A stretch of DNA of 8,287 nucleotides from JAAZNO01 sp012798275 (GTDB taxonomy: Bacteria > Chloroflexota > Anaerolineae > B4-G1 > SLSP01): contig DAOPQD010000123.1 in the NCBI GenBank assembly GCA_035347995.1, forward strand, positions 1-8,287, read 5' to 3'. A program made the position numbers and the translations under genes. Positions 5,970-8,287 of this stretch are shown here, in pieces (the first letter of the stretch is position 1; every line of letters starts with the position of its first letter). The notes beneath the pieces are model-generated. The model made no database searches. It was not told where the DNA came from and saw only the letters and a program-made list of their open reading frames with translations.

Positions 5970-7294
5970 ACACCACAGATGAGCGCATCCGTTTCGATGT
6001 GATCGTTGTGGGAGCGGGGCTGGCCGGGTCGGCGGCGGCGATGGTCGCGGCGCGGGCTGGCTTGAACGTGGCCCTGATCGAGCGCGGGCAGAAGCCTGGC
6101 GGCAAGAATTATTTCGGCGGCGCGATCTACACTCACGCCATCGCGGAGCTCCTCCCCGATTTTATGAGCCGTCGCCCGCCTTTCGAGCGCCCGGTGACCG
6201 AGGCCGGGTTCTGGTTCTTGGGCGCGGACGGCCTGACCCGCGTCACGGTGCAGGGAGGCAAGCTCGCCGATGGGACGCCCGACGCCTACACCACCTTGCG
6301 TGCGCCCTTCGACCTGTGGTGGGCGGAGCAGGCGCAGAAGGAGGGCGCGTTCCTGATCCCCAAGACGACGGTGGTGGACTTCATCCGTGAGCCAGACGGA
6401 CAGGTAGTCGGCGTGAAGACGGATCGTCCGCAGGGCGAGCTCTACGCGCCGGTAGTGATCATCTGCGAAGGTGTGAACAACCTCCTCACGCAAAAATTGG
6501 GACTGAGTGAGCACGACCTGGAGCCGGCCCATCTGGCGTTGGGCATCAAGCAGGTCATCGCGCTGCCGCCGGAGACGATCAACGCGCGTTTCGGCCTGCC
6601 GGACGGCGATCATGGCCTGGCGGCTTCGGTGTTGGGGGACGTTTCCCTCGGCCTGCCGGGCATGGGCTTTGTCTACACCAACAGCAAAACCCTGTCGGTG
6701 GGCCTGGGGGTCATGCTCGCGACGCTGGCGGAGTACAAACTCAAACCTTACGAGGTATTGGAGCGGTATCTCAAGCATCCCGCGATTGCGCCGCTGGTGG
6801 CGGGCGGACAGCTGCTCGAATATGGCGGCCATCTCATCCCCGAGGGCGGCTATCACGACATGCCGAAGCTGTACACGGGCGGCGCGCTGGTCGCCGGCGA
6901 TGCTGCGGCCATGGTCAATGCCCTGCACTGGGAGGGCACCAACATGGCGATCATTGCGGGTAAACTGGCGGGGGAGACGGCCCTCGAGGCGCATGGACGC
7001 AGCGACTTCAGCCAGAGGGTCATGGCGGGGTACGCGGAGCGGCTCAAGCAGAGTTTCATTCTCCAGGATCTCAAACAATATCGGCGCTTCTCGCAGTTCC
7101 TCGACACACACCCTGAGTTCATGGACATCTATCCGACGTTCCTCAACGATGCTCTGGGGGACTTCTTCACCGCTTACGGGCGCCCGAAGAAAGAGCTCTT
7201 CAAGGGCATCCTGGGTTCGTTAACTCGTCGTCGTTCGCTGTTGGGAGCTGCGGGCGACCTCATTTCGATGGGAAGGGCGGTGCTGGGATGGTAA
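5966..7294 (+). CDS. fixC: FixC-type ETF:quinone oxidoreductase flavoprotein
   Basis: This 442-residue FAD protein accepts electrons from the ETF and passes them towards membrane quinone. It is the flavoprotein part of ETF:quinone oxidoreductase, with the iron-sulfur part encoded separately by fixX. The N-terminal dinucleotide fold has VGAGLAGSAAA (from 15), with Glu39 ending the second strand. It is followed by GGKNYFGGAIYTH (45-57), characteristic of FixC. The second FAD block is GGALVAGDAAAMVN (305-318), then HWEGTNMAI (321-329). The C-terminus contains the FixC-typical FILQDLKQYRRFSQFLDTHPE region and a basic, amphipathic tail (TRRRSLLGAAGDLISM) that might help membrane association; the tail's role is inferred. 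No transmembrane span or signal peptide is seen. The ribosome site AAGGAGG at 5952-5958 is strong, and the ATG overlaps the etfA stop by four bases. Confidence 0.95.
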   Translation: MNTTDERIRFDVIVVGAGLAGSAAAMVAARAGLNVALIERGQKPGGKNYFGGAIYTHAIAELLPDFMSRRPPFERPVTEAGFWFLGADGLTRVTVQGGKLADGTPDAYTTLRAPFDLWWAEQAQKEGAFLIPKTTVVDFIREPDGQVVGVKTDRPQGELYAPVVIICEGVNNLLTQKLGLSEHDLEPAHLALGIKQVIALPPETINARFGLPDGDHGLAASVLGDVSLGLPGMGFVYTNSKTLSVGLGVMLATLAEYKLKPYEVLERYLKHPAIAPLVAGGQLLEYGGHLIPEGGYHDMPKLYTGGALVAGDAAAMVNALHWEGTNMAIIAGKLAGETALEAHGRSDFSQRVMAGYAERLKQSFILQDLKQYRRFSQFLDTHPEFMDIYPTFLNDALGDFFTAYGRPKKELFKGILGSLTRRRSLLGAAGDLISMGRAVLGW

Positions 7295-7638
7295 TGAAAC
7301 GCAACGACGGTTTTGAAGCGAAGGAATTGCCCGCGGCGCTGCGGGAGACTCTGCCAGACGTCTATGTGGACGACTTGCTCGTCTCGATCAAGTATTTCAT
7401 TGACGAGGAGCATCCCCACTTGTGGATCGAGGATCACGCAATCTGCGCGCGTTGCCAGTACAAGCCCTGCCTGGATTTCTGCCCCGTGAACGTGTACACG
7501 TTGGCCCATGATGGCAAGATTCAGGTGGCGTATCAGGCGTGTGTGGAATGCGGCAGCTGTCGCGTGGGCTGTCCCTACGGCAACATCAGCTGGCAGCTGC
7601 CCCGCGGCGGCTATGGTGTGGCGTACAAATTCGGCTAG
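7288..7638 (+). CDS. fixX: FixX ferredoxin-like protein with two [4Fe-4S] motifs
   Basis: This 116-residue iron-sulfur partner of FixC carries electrons from ETF/FixC to quinone. The DEEHPHLWI segment (39-47) is typical of FixX. Two four-cysteine groups follow: Cys53, 56, 61 and 65 (ending in CPVNVY), and Cys85, 88, 91 and 95 (CVECGSC followed by GCPYG). Each group can hold a [4Fe-4S] cluster. E. coli FixX keeps only a reduced set, whereas diazotroph FixX has two full sets, so this is the complete form. The protein ends with a conserved PRGGYGVAYKFG-like tail. The ATG at 7288 overlaps the fixC end by seven bases. The ATG two codons later at 7294 is an equally possible start and changes little. 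This is the last gene of the operon, followed by the hairpin at 7690-7724. Confidence 0.95.
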   Translation: MVMKRNDGFEAKELPAALRETLPDVYVDDLLVSIKYFIDEEHPHLWIEDHAICARCQYKPCLDFCPVNVYTLAHDGKIQVAYQACVECGSCRVGCPYGNISWQLPRGGYGVAYKFG

Positions 7639-7689
7639 CCTGGGGTAGGAGCGGGCGTCGAACAGAGCGCGACGCAGAACGGATGACGC

Positions 7690-7724
7690 AACGACCTCCG
7701 AGGAGTTTTTCCCCGGAGGTCGTT
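7690..7724. terminator. Hairpin between convergent fixX and ndk, likely bidirectional terminator
   Basis: Arms 7690-7700 (AACGACCTCCG) and 7714-7724 pair perfectly over 11 bp around a 13-base loop. The site lies in the 113-base gap between two genes that converge. No T tract follows on either strand, but the loop itself contains five T. On the + strand an alternative small hairpin, CTCC/GGAG at 7696-7699 and 7702-7705, would be followed directly by those T residues (7706-7710). Position and structure support a terminator; efficiency cannot be judged. Confidence 0.55.
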
Positions 7725-7751
7725 ATGTATGGGAATGGCACGTCTGCGCGC

Positions 7752-8213
7752 TTACCAGGCTGCGTCGGGATCTACCCAGCTCTCCGTGGGGCGGTGATAG
7801 CTGAACAGCTCTTCCGGCTTGAACCACAGGGTAATTTCCCGTTCGGCGGATTCGGGATTGTCCGATCCGTGGATGAGGTTGTGGCGATTGGAAAGGCTGA
7901 AGTCGCCGCGGATAGTGCCGGGATCGGCCTGTCGGGCGTCGGTCTTTCCCATCATGACCCGCATGACGTTGATGGCCTGCGGGCCTTCGACGACCAGCGC
8001 TACCACCGGCGCGGAGGTGATGAAGCGCAGGAGCGGCTCGTAGAAAGCCTTGCCGCGATGTTCCCCGTAGTGCTGTTCGGCGAGCTCCTGACTCACCCAC
8101 AGCATTTTCAATCCGGCAATCCGCAATCCACGTTGTTCGATGCGCGAGATCAACGTTCCAATCAGCCCCCGTTGCACGGCATCCGGCTTCAGGATGATGA
8201 GTGTGCGTTCCAA
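7752..8213 (-). CDS. ndk: Nucleoside diphosphate kinase
   Basis: This 153-residue enzyme transfers the gamma phosphate of ATP to nucleoside diphosphates through a phosphohistidine, keeping NTP and dNTP pools balanced in the cytoplasm. The N-terminal ERTLIILKPDAVQRGLIG is typical, with Lys9 at the nucleotide site. IRGDF (101-105) and the active-site block NLIHGSDNPESAEREI follow, with the catalytic His115 intact. Length and motifs are normal. The start is TTG at 8213-8211. It is preceded, eight bases upstream, by a run reading AAGGAGGAGG on the - strand (8231-8222), and no in-frame ATG lies near it. The gene converges on the fix operon and has no evident functional link to it. No convincing promoter is visible in the 74 bases available upstream. 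Confidence 0.96.
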   Translation of the reverse strand: MERTLIILKPDAVQRGLIGTLISRIEQRGLRIAGLKMLWVSQELAEQHYGEHRGKAFYEPLLRFITSAPVVALVVEGPQAINVMRVMMGKTDARQADPGTIRGDFSLSNRHNLIHGSDNPESAEREITLWFKPEELFSYHRPTESWVDPDAAW

Positions 8214-8221
8214 GATGGCGT

Positions 8222-8231
8222 CCTCCTCCTT
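8222..8231 (-). promoter_or_regulatory. Strong ribosome binding site for the TTG start of ndk
   Basis: On the - strand this reads AAGGAGGAGG, two overlapping GGAGG cores, the nearer one eight bases before the TTG. It supports the TTG codon as the true start, because no ATG or GTG in the same frame sits at a suitable distance. Confidence 0.75.
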
Positions 8232-8251
8232 CGAAAATGGCCCCGAATGGG

Positions 8252-8267
8252 CACGAATTTCACGAAT
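8252..8267. repeat. Short direct repeat CACGAAT upstream of ndk
   Basis: CACGAAT occurs at 8252-8258 and 8261-8267, a period of nine bases, with a further GAAT at 8245-8248. It lies 40-55 bases upstream of the ndk start. It could be an operator-like pair, the edge of a longer intergenic repeat cut by the window end, or chance. Confidence 0.35.
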
Positions 8268-8287
8268 CAGATCAGAAATTCCTTACC

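Noticed and set aside
5912..7111. A 399-codon open frame on the - strand opposite fixC.
   Set aside because: It overlaps the fully conserved fixC coding sequence and has the same shadow-frame composition with no family features.
4090..7638. A nitrogen-fixation locus, because of the fixABCX gene order.
   Set aside because: No nif gene or nif-type regulatory site is visible, and FixABCX sets occur in many non-diazotrophs.

Overview
This GC-rich window holds eight complete protein genes: seven on the + strand and one on the - strand at the right end. It looks like ordinary chromosomal sequence of a bacterium. I see no transposase, phage gene, CRISPR array, tRNA or rRNA. Two genes use TTG starts behind strong Shine-Dalgarno sites, and G-rich palindromes lie between genes. 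This style fits a thermophilic or environmental lineage such as Chloroflexota, but that is an impression and not a result.

Layout. Positions 1-240 hold two back-to-back perfect hairpins and a run of four G tracts able to form a G-quadruplex, followed by the leader of galK (galactokinase, 241-1407). After a 184-base gap with a plausible promoter comes a gene pair: an alanine-dehydrogenase-family protein (1592-2683) and, five bases later, a 4-hydroxybutyrate/acetate-type CoA-transferase (2689-3993). A 96-base gap with a second candidate promoter leads into a tightly packed fixABCX-type cluster: etfB (4090-4929), etfA (4926-5969), fixC (5966-7294) and fixX (7288-7638), each overlapping the next by 4 to 7 bases. 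A hairpin at 7690-7724 separates this cluster from the convergent ndk gene (8213-7752).

How the genes may work together. EtfB, EtfA, FixC and FixX make up an electron-transfer flavoprotein plus a split ETF:quinone oxidoreductase. EtfB carries the DGDTAQVGP motif that I associate with bifurcating ETFs, and FixX has eight cysteines for two [4Fe-4S] clusters. The complex may therefore oxidise NADH while reducing both quinone and ferredoxin or flavodoxin. Simple feeding of acyl-CoA dehydrogenase electrons into quinone is the alternative. The CoA-transferase upstream could activate a carboxylic acid for such acyl-CoA chemistry.

The most unusual gene is the alanine-dehydrogenase homolog. It keeps the fold, the Arg15 and Asp270 equivalents and the nucleotide-binding glycines. 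It has lost the Lys75 and His96 equivalents of the classical enzyme, and the Asp that selects NAD is replaced by Thr-Arg. It is probably not an alanine dehydrogenase. Together with the CoA-transferase and the electron-transfer complex it may define an undescribed amino-acid or organic-acid pathway. No nitrogenase gene is visible.
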